A DNA stretch of 64,000 nucleotides from assembly GCF_000143415.4 (NCBI RefSeq), contig NW_003314303.1, forward strand, positions 1,561,508-1,625,507, read 5' to 3'. Of the stretch, positions 44,998 through 55,236 are shown in pieces. The notes beneath the pieces were generated by a model. That model was not told the origin of the DNA and did no database searches. It worked only from the letters and a program-made list of their open reading frames with translations. The translations under genes were made by a program, and so were the position numbers. Source of the DNA: Selaginella moellendorffii (Eukaryota > Streptophyta > Lycopodiopsida > Selaginellales > Selaginellaceae). The first letter of the stretch is position 1, and every line of letters begins with the position of its first letter.

Positions 44998-47275
44998 GGG
45001 CGCAAGGAGCTACTCACAAAGCATCAAAGGGAATCTCACCAGGATTTGCCCAAATTCGCGATCCAGCGAGCGCTCCCGGCGAGTGGCGCGGCATTTAAGG
45101 CGATTGCTGGGGTGGATCCAGCTGCCCATCACATCAAAAATCCATCTTGGTATCGCTCGCGAGAGAGAAAAGAGAGGGGCTGCGGTGGATCAGTGGTTGA
45201 AACAAGTCAATGAAAAGGAGCCATTTTATTCCACCGTGTAATGTCCGGACGTTCTCATGCGCCACCCAAGTTTGACTTTGCCAAAGTAAAGTATCTAGAA
45301 GAAATTTTTTGATTGTCAGTTATTATCATGGTCAAAGAGGAACTAGCGATGGATGGTAAAAGGAATCTTTCCCAGGTTGAAATTGAGAATTCTTCACAGT
45401 AGAGGAAATTTTACGAATGGATCAAGTGCTCTAGTCGTTTCTGGCTTGACCACAAAACATGTCATACATACATCCATAGAACAACGAATTCTAGACACAA
45501 ACACCACGCTCTTTCTCTGCCCCAGGTCATACAGCTCACAATTGAATATGGCTGACCATGTAGCATTAGTACTGGGTCTCAAGGTGGCTCGGAGTCATAG
45601 GATCATAAGTGTTATATATTGCTGTGTGCAAGATATTTCTCCTTCATATGGACAATTGCAACATTTAAACCAACAGGGTGGTAATGTAATGGGTTTAGGT
45701 ACGGGGCTTGAAATTGTGAGGATCTGGGTTCTTGACGCTCAGCATGGCAAGGATAGGCAAATATTAAATCACTTCCTCTTTTGCATCTTGGTGTCTGATG
45801 CATTTTCTGTATTGTTTTTTCTGCTTTAAGACGCATTCCAGAAAAAAAAAACATAAGTTTTTTGCAGCTTTAACATATTAGTTTGATTCCAAAATAATAA
45901 ATTCATGATAAAATACTGAAACAATTTTAGTTCGCTTAAATATTATTTACAAAGAAGATTATTTTATAAGCCTACAGACCAAAGGTTTTTAATCATAAGT
46001 TTACTATATATTCTATAAATTTGCATGCAAAAATAATACTAGATTTTTATATTCAATATAAAAATATTTTATATATACAATTTCTTGGGTACATGAATTT
46101 ATATTAAATCTCACAAACATAATACTAACCCAAACTATTTGAAGCCCTTGATGATTGTGGTAGTCATTGTGAATTTTGACTGAAATATGGGTATTATAGT
46201 AGTTGATAAAAAAGTTGATACCGCTTATGTAAATTTATATTTCTATTTTCTGTTGAAAGAGATCTCGGTGTAATATTTAATGTCTTTTGATATATAAAAT
46301 ATAAAAATTAATTTTACTAACTATAATCTTTGCAATACATAAATTCAAGGTCTTAAAATCTTTGAATAAAAATAATTACTTCTAAATTTTATGGCCACTG
46401 AATAAAAGATTTTAAATTTTACACCATCTAAATTCCTCTTTTTCCCTAATGTTGAGTGCAAGCTTTGTTTATGTAGTACAAAATTTATTTCAAGATGAAA
46501 ACTTTCCCTTTTTTTTATTTTCAAGGGGTTGACAAAATGAGTAATTCCTAATCATATACTTTTAGATTGGCTAATAATAAGTGGACTAAAAAACTTTTTT
46601 TCCTTCAAAGAACTTAGATTCATTTAATTTCACATAAATAAACTTTTGTACTTGGTTGGAAGGGTATATTAGTGACAAGCTCTAGAATTATGTCAACATC
46701 TGAAAAAGGATATGCAATATTTTTATTAAGGTAAAACTAATTTTAAAATTATTTATCAACTTAATATTAAGAAAAAGTATTTGTTAATGCTGATTTAATT
46801 CTTAATGTTTTTTGATATGTAAAAAAGTTTCAATAATTTTGCATAACTAAATATAAAGTCTGGATAATACTAGGATATATGCAAAAAACATAAATAATTT
46901 CTTCATCAAAGAAACATAAATCTAAATTTCCATGTTCTTGTAGTCTTAATACATTTATTTATAATTTTTGACAACTATAAAATAATTTTTTTAAATAATT
47001 AAAATCATCTAAAAACATCAATTAGATATTTTTATTTGTAAATACTGAAGATTGCTGATATAATAAATATTGATGTGACATACTAAATGAACCACTTATT
47101 AGCATGTATTTTAAACTATTACAGCTAATACTGATTTTTATTATTTATGGTCTATATGAATATTATTTTCTAATAAATTAGTAAATATAAAATAATTTTT
47201 TTATAATTATACATGAAGTTACAAAAGTTGCTATATCACTATAATTATTTCATAGTAACATATATAATACATTTT
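44998..47275. other. Intergenic, mostly AT-rich
   Basis: It begins with the NLR promoter. The 158-codon frame 45353-45829 has no family match and a composition typical of chance. Beyond 45850 the DNA is very AT-rich with no feature. Confidence 0.5.
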
Positions 47276-47600
47276 TTTTATGGTTATTCCTACTTTTGAA
47301 CCACTTTCATTATTAATTGTACCTAGAATAAAAACAGCATATGCATTAGTGGTATTTTTTTCAACATTTAAAGTTCCATGTAAACTTTAACCTTTTGGAA
47401 GTTTAGTATTTGGTATAGTATTAATTGCCTTTGCCATTGTATTTACTATAATATTTATTATTAATACATTTAAAATATCAAAATCACTAATGTCAAATTC
47501 AATTTCTTGTATAAATACTTTTACTACAAGTAATATTAAAAAAAATCTTTGTAGATTTCATTATGTTTTTGTTTGTTATGCTTTACACTTTTAAGACTGG
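47276..47600 (-). pseudogene. AT-rich protein relic, unidentified
   Basis: Minus-strand translation gives VVKVFIQEIEFDISDFDIL and, after a stop, SLHGTLNVEKNTTNAYAVF. It is protein-like but interrupted. It is similar in style to the relic at 39314; family not assignable. Confidence 0.3.
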
Positions 47601-47945
47601 AGTGAAAACGTGTTTATTAATCATAGTTTATAATTTTTCAGTTGTGAGTACTCAAAAAAGAAATAAAACAAATATGTTTAAGAACTAAGAATAAAATTCA
47701 TATTGGATTTCAATTTTAATTTAGGAAATATCAGCCTTTCAGTTTGTTTAGCAATCTTGATGGCTAAAGATGGTATATGTTCATTTTATTTTACGCTAAT
47801 TTATATTTGTCTTCTGAATATTGCAATGAAAGAGGACATTCCAAAAATTAGTTTACATATCTGCCTGGTAATTGGAGAAATGTATCGGACTCTCTTCCAG
47901 CTTTCGTTAATGCAAAGTTCAAAGTTAGACGAAGCCTCCTTTTAA

Positions 47946-49343
47946 TCAAGAAAATGTCAACTGAAGCATAGCCGTGGATAAGAGCATGTAGGGAGCGCTC
48001 TTGTCTTCGCTCACATTGCACTTTGGCGCATTGATGGATCCAATCTCGCCATGGCTCCTGCGTGCAGCAAGCAAGCTCACACACACGGCATGGTCAGGCA
48101 AATAAGGCATTGAATCGATCAAGTCTTGGGCATCTTCCAGCCGCCCCAATCTCCCAAGAATGTCAACCATGCAGCAGTAGTGCTGCAAGCTCGGCAAAAT
48201 GCCGTGATCGGCAACCATTCCCACAAAATGGGATCGAGCGCTCTCGAGCTGCCCAGAATGGCTGTGGGCAGTCAAAATGCCCGCGTACGTGGTCGCATCG
48301 GGCTTCATCCCCTCCAGTTCCATGCTGTGGTATAGCCCCACGGCAACCGCGGTGTAACCGTGGTGACCACATGCGGCAACCACGGCGTTCCATGTCAGTG
48401 TGCTCCACGCCGGCATCCTGCCAAGGATCTTTGTCGACTCTCGGAGATTCCCAGCCCGACAGTAGGCCGCAATGAGGGTGTTCCAGACTACCAGGTTGTG
48501 CTCGGGCATGGAATCAAACACGGCTTTAGCTTTTCCAAGGTCTCCAGATGCGGCATTTGCTGTGATTATCGACGTCCATGCAATGGTTGAAATATGGGGC
48601 ATAGTTTTGAGCAATTCCACAGCTCTATCTGCGTCTCCAAGCATTGAGTAAGACGAAACCATGGCGTTCCACGAGACTTCGTTTCTCTGAGGCATATTCT
48701 GGAATAGTTCCCCCGCTTCTCTGATCATTCCTGCCTGTGCATTTGCGAAAATGAGAGAGGTCCACGAGACGAGAGTGGTCTGTGGTATTTTCTCAAACAG
48801 TGATCTTGCTTCCAGAATGTTTGTGTTTTCAGAAGCGGCTTGTAACATTGCGTCCCACGCTACAGCATCACGGGCAGGCATTCTCTCAAAAACACGCTTT
48901 GCTTCTTCGAGAAGCCCATTCACCGCATTTGCAGAAAGCATAGCGGTCCAAGCAACGACGCAGCTTTGCTGAATCGTCTTGAAAATATGACTACACTGAA
49001 GAAGATCACCGTTTTGCGAGTACGCAACTAAAAGTGCTGTGCTTGCAACAACCCCGTGCGAAGGCATTGCATCAAACTGCCTCCTCGCGTCATCAAGATG
49101 CCCGTTGCGGGCATAAGCCAACACCATGAAGTTCCACGAGTAAACATTCCGCTGCTTCACGGAATCAAACGCAGCACGCGCCTGTGCCAGGCTTCCGCTC
49201 CGCCCATAAGCCTCGATCAGAAAATTCGCAAGGAGACGATCGGATCTAAACTCTTCCGCCCCAAGAATGATCGCGTGGATCCGAGTCGTGTCCACGAGAC
49301 TCGTGCTTTGCCGGAGACGATTCGCGAGAAGCGCAACATTCAT
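47946..49343 (-). CDS. PPR protein, PLS-like, no DYW
   Basis: Intronless, 465 residues, ATG 49343. PPR proteins bind organelle RNA by one repeat per base. A string of about ten short repeats of 31-36 residues runs from residue 35 to 380 (VYSWNFMVLAYARNGHLDDA, VAWTAMLSANAVNGLLEEA, VSWNAMVSSYSMLGDADRA). The end has the E1-like block (HYCCMVDILGRLGRLEDAQDL...MPYLPDHAVCVSLLAA) and then an atypical short tail. No DYW deaminase domain is present, so RNA editing would need a partner. It diverges from the reductase gene across 209 bp. Confidence 0.92.
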   Translation of the reverse strand: MNVALLANRLRQSTSLVDTTRIHAIILGAEEFRSDRLLANFLIEAYGRSGSLAQARAAFDSVKQRNVYSWNFMVLAYARNGHLDDARRQFDAMPSHGVVASTALLVAYSQNGDLLQCSHIFKTIQQSCVVAWTAMLSANAVNGLLEEAKRVFERMPARDAVAWDAMLQAASENTNILEARSLFEKIPQTTLVSWTSLIFANAQAGMIREAGELFQNMPQRNEVSWNAMVSSYSMLGDADRAVELLKTMPHISTIAWTSIITANAASGDLGKAKAVFDSMPEHNLVVWNTLIAAYCRAGNLRESTKILGRMPAWSTLTWNAVVAACGHHGYTAVAVGLYHSMELEGMKPDATTYAGILTAHSHSGQLESARSHFVGMVADHGILPSLQHYCCMVDILGRLGRLEDAQDLIDSMPYLPDHAVCVSLLAARRSHGEIGSINAPKCNVSEDKSAPYMLLSTAMLQLTFS

Positions 49344-49552
49344 AGGCGCCGAAAAAATGGAGTCTCACATTGTTAGTCCACGATGGTCAGCGCAATGTCA
49401 ACGGTGGTCAACAAAGCCCGAGATGATCGTCCATTGTTAGGATCAACGGTGGTCGATCAAGCGGCCAAGTGGCCAGCACTTGGCTTCCCACGGGAGGAAC
49501 AAAAAATTTATCTGTAGCCTAGGTTATTCCCTCATTCGCTCATTCTCTCTTC

Positions 49553-50436
49553 ATGGCTCTCTTGTTCTTCGAGGAGTATGCCGCGAATTCCTACCTCTAC
49601 GCCGTCTTGGTGATCGGATTGGCATCGCTTCTTCCCATGGGATTGCTGGAGCTCAAAGGAGGAGGTCTGAGGTACTCCAAATTCGCCGAGGGGAAGAGTC
49701 CGCTAGGCGAAATCCCCAGCAGAATCGCCATGTTTCTCTTCTATTTCCCCTCGGCGGCATTGGCAGGAGCTGTTTTGAGCGCCACCATGGGAATTCTCCC
49801 ATCGCCCGTCCCGGAATTCCTCAAGAACGCTCACCCTAGTCCCAGGTTCCTGGTGCTCACCGCTGCGATTTGCATCCATTTCTCCAAGAGGGTCATCGAG
49901 GCAAGTGATTCTCTCCAAGCTGGTCACACTTTCTGACGATCTTTCGATCCATCCAGGTGCTGTTCGTGCACAAGTACTCCGGCAATGCCGAGCTCCTGTC
50001 CAGCTTGAGCATCGTGTTCTTCTACACGGCCTCCACGGCCAATCTCCTCTACGCGCAGCGAGTCGCGGAGGATCTGGCACCGCCCAAGATCGACTTGATG
50101 TTCCTGGGGTGTGTGTTCTTCGTGGTCGGCATCGTCGGGAACTTCTACCACCACGATTTGCTCGCCCAGCTGAGAAGTGGCCGCTCCCCGCAGCAGCCGA
50201 GATACGTGGTTCCTCACGGCGGATTGTTCGATCTCGTCGCGTGCCCGCACTATCTGTTCGAGATCATCGATTTCATAGGCCTGGGGATGATCTCCCAGAC
50301 TGCCATCAGCGCCGCCACAGTGATGCTCGTCGCCTTCTACCTCACCTCGCGAAGCATTTCCACCCGGCGATGGTACCTCAAGAAAGTCGATGGCTTCCCG
50401 AGAGAGAGGAAGGCTTTGATTCCATTTGTCCTGTAA
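49553..50436 (+). CDS. Steroid 5-alpha-reductase/polyprenol-reductase family protein
   Basis: Two exons, about 275 residues, from ATG 49553. Several membrane helices lead to the C-terminal SRD5A-type domain: FVHKYSGNAELLSS, VPHGGLFDLVACPHYLFEI and WYLKKVDGFPRERKALIPFVL, with the His/Glu residues typical of NADPH-dependent reductases. It is closest by eye to the plant 3-oxo-5-alpha-steroid 4-dehydrogenase-like group. The substrate (steroid or very-long-chain/polyprenoid) cannot be told. The single intron has a GC donor (GAG|GCAAGT) and normal acceptor (CATCCAG). Confidence 0.88.
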
Positions 50437-50469
50437 ATGACGTGTCAGTGACATGTCAGCCGTGGTTTA

Positions 50470-50625
50470 CACGTAAGATTTTTCGGTGCCACATCAAGAA
50501 GCGATATTCGTTTAGGGTGACGTGTTTAACACGTGTAAAATCTGTCGGTGCCACGTCAGGAAGCTATTTGCTTAACACATGTAAAATCTGTCGGTGCCCG
50601 GAGAAAGGATATTCGCTTAGGGTTT
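50470..50625 (+). repeat. Imperfect tandem repeat, about 55-60 bp unit
   Basis: Three units share CACGTGTAAAATCTGTCGGTGCC followed by a TCAGGAAGC/ATATTCGCTTAGGG part. They lie directly after the reductase stop, in its 3' UTR. Confidence 0.75.
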
Positions 50626-50773
50626 ATGGTGATTTTAGGGAAGAAGGCAGAGGAGAGGAAGGAATCGCTTTGGCGCGCGGCGAGGGGATGATTTCTTCCA
50701 GCGGCTCCACTCCTTGCTGATTTGGGCGGTTACATTTGTGGCACTCGTTTCTCGATTGGGCGGGCCAGCAGCT

Positions 50774-51403
50774 ATGTCGGCCGTGCTTGCGTCCCCATTT
50801 CTTGCGCAGCAAATCCGAGCTCCCGACGGTAAGTCTTTTCCTCGATTTCCTCAGTAGCTGCAATTCTATCCAAATCTACAGTAGGAGCGGCTATTACTGG
50901 GAGTAGCGTTAGGATAATTCATGTTGGTCACCGCAAATTCGATGTCTCGGCTCTAGCAGTGACAACCACTTGCAGCGCGATGAGGGTATGTGTGACTGAT
51001 CGATTTTTCTTGGTCGAAAGTTGTCTAAACTTCTTGGGATTTCTAGGCAACGTGTGAAGCCCAGCAGCAAACAATCCAAAACCAGTCGGCTGTCGTCTCC
51101 AAGACGGCTCCAATGCAATGTAAGCGTTTGTTCTTTGTGTTCTTCGTGTCGAATGGTAGAGAAGGGCTTCTTATCGATGGTTTTGTGTCTCGATCGCCAG
51201 CGAAGGAAGCTTTCGTCCCCAAGCTTGACGATGGCGGTGGCGGTGGCCCCGGCGGCGGGGACGACGGTGGTGGCGATGGTGGCGGCGGTGGCGGAGGATG
51301 GGGAGCTGGGGGATGGTGCTTCTGGGGCGTGCTACTTCTACTTGGATTTCTAAAGAGCAACGAGGAGAACAGCAAGAAGAGGAGAAGGCGAAGACAATTG
51401 TAA
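50774..51403 (+). CDS. Glycine-rich plastid-type membrane protein (YELLOW LEAF1-like)
   Basis: Four exons, about 135 residues, ATG 50774. The N-terminus (MSAVLASPFLAQQIRAPDG) is transit-peptide-like. The middle includes VGHRKFDVSALAVTTTCSAM and ATCEAQQQTIQNQSAVVSKT. The last exon carries FVPKLDDGGG, a Gly/Asp run, one hydrophobic helix (FWGVLLLLGFL) and a basic tail KKRRRRRQL. The order FVPKLDDGG-Gly run-helix recalls the small plastid protein YL1, which affects ATP synthase assembly in rice and Arabidopsis. That identification is from memory and moderate. All junctions are GT-AG and in phase. Confidence 0.7.
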
Positions 51404-51474
51404 ATTTTTTTTTTTCCAATCGATCATATTTCTTTGAATTAGGGTTCGTCTGGAGATGAAATTTGAACATCCGT

Positions 51475-51719
51475 GACTGAAGAATGAAAAAATTAATTTT
51501 TGTGGGGAGGGATTCTTGCAACACTCATTCAAAACATCCATATAAAACTGGCAATTGCCAATGTCATGTCACTACTATTGAGATCGCTATGGATGGGGTG
51601 AAACAACTAATTTAAAACCTGCAATCTTAGTAATAATGACATTAGTAGTTGCCAGTTGTATGTGGATTTTATGAATCAGTGTCACAAAAGTCCTTCCCCA
51701 CAAAAATTATTCTTCAGTC
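51475..51719. repeat. MITE-like foldback element
   Basis: About 245 bp with long, imperfect terminal inverted repeats of roughly 95 bp. GACTGAAGAAT...TTTTTGTGGGGAGGGA at the left pairs with the reverse complement of the right end (TCCTTCCCCACAAAAATTATTCTTCAGTC), and the arms continue to ATGTCA. No target duplication could be confirmed. Confidence 0.7.
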
Positions 51720-51868
51720 GGTTGTTGTTTTATGGGAGTATTTAAAAGTCATAAATTGTTGCTATTTTTAAAAAAAAAATTCCTACTCAAAAAGCGTAAA
51801 GAACAAAAAAGGCCACCTGGAAATTTAAGAGCACGATTCGGGTTTTTTAAAAGAATAAAAGTTGATAA

Positions 51869-51941
51869 TGGAGATGAGGGGCATCGATCCCCTTACCTAT
51901 CGCATGCGAAGCGATCGCTCTACCATCTGAGCTACATCCCC
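51869..51941 (-). tRNA. tRNA-Ala (CGC)
   Basis: 73 nt on the minus strand. The acceptor stem GGGGATG/CATCTCC contains the G3:U70 pair that defines alanine tRNA; discriminator is A. The D-arm TAGCTCAGATGGTAGAGC is standard. The anticodon stem ATCGC/GCGAT closes loop TTCGCAT, anticodon CGC. The T-stem AGGGG/CCCCT is perfect but its loop is ATCGATG, so the near-invariant T54 is A and position 60 is G. This also weakens the B-box promoter (GGATCGATGCC). No intron. It may be functional or a recently decaying copy. Confidence 0.88.
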
Positions 51942-51998
51942 AAATCGTGATAACCAATTTAAATTCCTCCATCTTGTGGTGTCGTTAGAACCCTAGGA

Positions 51999-53957
51999 AT
52001 GATGGCGTGCGTCCAGGCGATCACGCGCTGGAATGCGGCCGCGCGCGAGCACGTCATTGCCGATCCTGGTAAGCGCACAGCTCTGCCACTCCAGATCGTA
52101 TCCGACGAGTCCAAGAATCTGGCGGATTGCCTCCAATCTCACAAGAAAGCGCGCAATCTCCTGTCCAGGGCGCGCGATCCGCCCCGGAAGACCACGTACA
52201 GGCTCGTCGTGAGAGAGCTGTGCAATGGCGGGGATCTAGACGCCGCTCACAGGGTTTTGGATCTCATGGAAGAGAAATTCCAGGCCAGGGACGTGATAGC
52301 TTGCAGCGCTGTGATCCACTGGTGCTTCCAGAGCAAGAAATATGGAGAAGCCTACGAGCTCCTCAAATCCGCCATCGCTGGAGGCTGCCGTCCAAACGTC
52401 GTGACATACGGAGTGGTGATCGAGGGACTTTGCAAGGCGCGGCGGCTCAAAGCCGCGCTGGAGCTCCTCGAGGAGATGATCCTTGGCGGAGCTGTGGCTC
52501 CGAACGTGGTGATCTTCAACAGCGTCGTGAATGGATTTGCCCGAGCCGGGCATTTGGATGGCGCTCTTGGGACTCTCCGGATGATGAGAAAGGCTGGGTG
52601 TAATCCAGACGAGGTAACTTACAACACTTTGATCGATGTTTTCCACAAGCTTGAGAGGTTTGACAGTGCTCGTGAGCTCCTGGAACAGATGTGGGACTCG
52701 GGGATTCGTCCCGGCGTGGTTGCTTACAACACGATCATCTCGGGACACTGCAAGTCGGGGGATGTGGATGGCGCTCTCGAGATCTTGAGCTTGATGAAAG
52801 GTAGAGGTTGCTGGCCGGATCTCTTCACGTACTCGACGCTCATCGCTGCGTTTCTAAAACTTGGCAGGGATCGAGAGCTCCGGAAGTTTGTCAACGTTCT
52901 AGTTTCACGGACCTCGATTCCTCCTCTCGTGCCAACTTACGAGCCTCTGATACAGTCGCTGTGCAAGAGGCAGAAGATCCACGAGGCCTTAACGCTCCTG
53001 GATCATATGGTGAGGAGTGGACGTCCTCCGGAGATGGCTGAGACTTACAACAATGTCATCGCGAGTTTCTGCGAGGTGTGCAACGTGAGAAAGGCCAAGG
53101 GGATTCTAGAGCTGATGATTGATAGCGGATGCAAGCCAGACGTTGTCACTTACAACACTTTGATCAGCGGGCTCTGCAAACTTCGAAGAGCCGACGACGC
53201 TTTGCAGCTCATGCGAGAGATGGAGCCAGCTCCAAACACGATCACGTACAACACCGTCATCAACGGACTCTGGAGGTCCAGGAAGGATACAGAAGCTCAG
53301 GCTTTGCTGGACGAGATGATCAGCGTGGGGTGTCCATTCAGCGTCTCTACTTACAACTGCGTTATCGCGAATCTCTGCCGGTCTCGCGAGATGGAGAAAG
53401 CAGTGGACGTCTTTCTCTACATGAGGAAGAAGAAATGCGAAGCGGACGAGGTAACTTTCGCAACGCTGGTGGACGGGTTTCTCCGAGACAAGAGGTTGGA
53501 GGATGCTGGTGGAACGCTGGACTGGATGGCAAGAGCAGGGATTCCCTCGGATGTTAAAAGCTACACCAAGCTTCTCAACGCTCTATGCGACAGAGGCTCT
53601 GCTCAAAAGGCCTGCGAGATTTTCAACCTGATGGTGGACCGAGGATACGCTCCAACTCTCGTGAGCTACAACGTTTTGCTCAAAGGGTTGTGCAAGGCAC
53701 TCAGGGTGGAGCACGCGCTGGTGTTGTTCAGGGAGATGCAAGAAAGAGAAATCCAGCCGGACGTGGTGAGCTACACCACAGTTATCAAAGGTCTCTGTGC
53801 TGCGCGAAGAATCGACGAAGCCATCGATTTGTTTCGAGACCCCAGTTTCTTGGAGCCAAATGATATCACGCACGAGACACTGAGAATTGGACTTGAGAAG
53901 TCGGGCCGCCTGGAAGACTATTCTTCGGTGACAGGAAGAAAGGATCAAAATGCATGA
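51999..53957 (+). CDS. P-type PPR protein
   Basis: Intronless, 652 residues, ATG 51999. After a leader of about 60 residues that could target an organelle, about 15 repeats of 35 residues run almost to the end (NVVTYGVVIEGLCKARRLKA, DEVTYNTLIDVFHKLERF, DVVTYNTLISGLCKLRRADD). This is a regular P-class array without E or DYW domains. P-class proteins stabilise or help process and translate organelle transcripts. The gene ends 45 bp before the GNAT start on the same strand. Confidence 0.95.
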   Translation: MMACVQAITRWNAAAREHVIADPGKRTALPLQIVSDESKNLADCLQSHKKARNLLSRARDPPRKTTYRLVVRELCNGGDLDAAHRVLDLMEEKFQARDVIACSAVIHWCFQSKKYGEAYELLKSAIAGGCRPNVVTYGVVIEGLCKARRLKAALELLEEMILGGAVAPNVVIFNSVVNGFARAGHLDGALGTLRMMRKAGCNPDEVTYNTLIDVFHKLERFDSARELLEQMWDSGIRPGVVAYNTIISGHCKSGDVDGALEILSLMKGRGCWPDLFTYSTLIAAFLKLGRDRELRKFVNVLVSRTSIPPLVPTYEPLIQSLCKRQKIHEALTLLDHMVRSGRPPEMAETYNNVIASFCEVCNVRKAKGILELMIDSGCKPDVVTYNTLISGLCKLRRADDALQLMREMEPAPNTITYNTVINGLWRSRKDTEAQALLDEMISVGCPFSVSTYNCVIANLCRSREMEKAVDVFLYMRKKKCEADEVTFATLVDGFLRDKRLEDAGGTLDWMARAGIPSDVKSYTKLLNALCDRGSAQKACEIFNLMVDRGYAPTLVSYNVLLKGLCKALRVEHALVLFREMQEREIQPDVVSYTTVIKGLCAARRIDEAIDLFRDPSFLEPNDITHETLRIGLEKSGRLEDYSSVTGRKDQNA

Positions 53958-54002
53958 CGCTGACCCCGTACACTTTTAAGGGTTTGTTCTTTCTTCGTTC
54001 TC

Positions 54003-55183
54003 ATGGCTACTGACTTTACTATCAGAGAAGCTGTGAAGCAAGATCTAGTTCCTGCTGCGACCGTTCTATACAATGCGTTTCTGGAGATAAACAGTGCTAC
54101 AAATGCTGCTGCTGTGGAGGTCGATTTTCCAAGTGTGGAAGTAGCCATCGCAGCAGTCAGAGGTCGACTGGAAGATGAAAGCTCAGCTGGTGTTGTGGCC
54201 GTCCAAGGGGGAGCTGTCATCGGTGTGGGATTCATCGTTTTTGGTTAAGTTGCTGAATTCTGGAATCTGGAATCTAAACCACAAGCCTTTGTTTCAGGAG
54301 GAGAGGTGAATTCTCTGGCCCTTGTCTCGGTGATGCCTAGCACAGCAAACAAAGGTGTGGGGAAAGCTATCACTTTGAGCTTGCTGGAGAAATCCCGCAA
54401 CACAAGCGCAGCATCTATACGACTGGTTCAGGTTCGCAACTTTTGACTCTGGCTTCTCAAAACGGTTTTCTCTCGGGCGTCAGGGAGCTCCGAACACGAA
54501 GAGCTTTTCCTTGTACGTGAAATTCGGCTTTCGTCCCGTGGAGTTCTGGAGTAATTTTCACGGCTCACTCAGCAAAGACCAAGCCGAGAAAGCTGCCAAC
54601 ATCGCTGGCATCTCACTAGCTGGTAGTCCAGTTTTATACAAGATTTACACTTACTACATCTTTGACAGGCTATGTTGTCCGGGAGATGGAGCCGAACGAC
54701 GTGGATGCTTGCTCCAAGCTCTTCAAGAAGACGCTGGGATACGACCGTGAAGCTCAGATCAGAGACGTGCAGCTTCGAGCATTAGGAAACGGCAGTGTTC
54801 TAGTGGTCATCAAAGACGGAACTATAGTGTGAGAACAGTGCCAAAGTTTTACCTTTCCAGATTCTCAAGCTTTGTCTTTGTGGCTCAGGGGATACACGAC
54901 GGGTTTTGTTCGCAGTGGCTATGTGATTGCTACAAACGAAGAAGCTGCCATTGCATTATACTCGAGAGCAGCTCATCTTCATATATACATCTTGGGACAG
55001 CTCTATCCAACTTTGCTGCGATGGGCGCTCGAAGCTGGCCTTCCATTGATCAGGTACCTCTCTTTTCCTGTGAAGCTATTCTTTTTACAAGATGGAATTT
55101 GCAGGCATGGATCGTTTATGGTTCTCGGCAGCTATCTCCGGCCGCAGCAAGGCATGCTGTGGAGTCTCTGTGGAGTCAATTGA
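54003..55183 (+). CDS. Tandem GNAT-like N-acetyltransferase
   Basis: Six exons, about 305 residues, ATG 54003. The first GNAT unit has FTIREAVKQDLVPAATVLY, GGAVIGVGFIVF, VNSLALVSVMPSTANKGVGKAI (acetyl-CoA loop, Q/RxxGxG/A-like) and SLYVKFGFRPVEFW. A second, shorter unit begins VVREMEPNDVDACSKLFKKTLGY and includes VVIKDGTIVGYTTGFVRSGY. Such proteins transfer acetyl from acetyl-CoA; the substrate is unknown. Splicing at GT-AG sites restores the frame each time. The last residues (RPQQGMLWSLCGVN) lie in a short local duplication shared with the convergent PPR gene, so the true C-terminus is less sure. Confidence 0.82.
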
Positions 55184-55236
55184 TCCACTCATCTATCTCC
55201 AGTCTCAGCAAGGCATGGTGTGAAGTTTCTGTGGAT
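55131..55236 (+). repeat. Tandem duplication at convergent gene ends
   Basis: CTATCTCCGGCCGCAGCAAGGCATG...GTCTCTGTGGA (from about 55131) recurs as CTATCTCCAGTCTCAGCAAGGCATG...GTTTCTGTGGA (from about 55190), about 59 bp later. The first copy encodes the GNAT end; the second, read in reverse, encodes the PPR C-terminus. Confidence 0.8.

Noticed and set aside
45353..45829. 158-codon plus-strand frame, possible gene or SINE
   Set aside because: No family resemblance. A weak B-box-like GGGTTCTTGACGC and a later A-run were considered as a SINE but the A-box and ends are not convincing.
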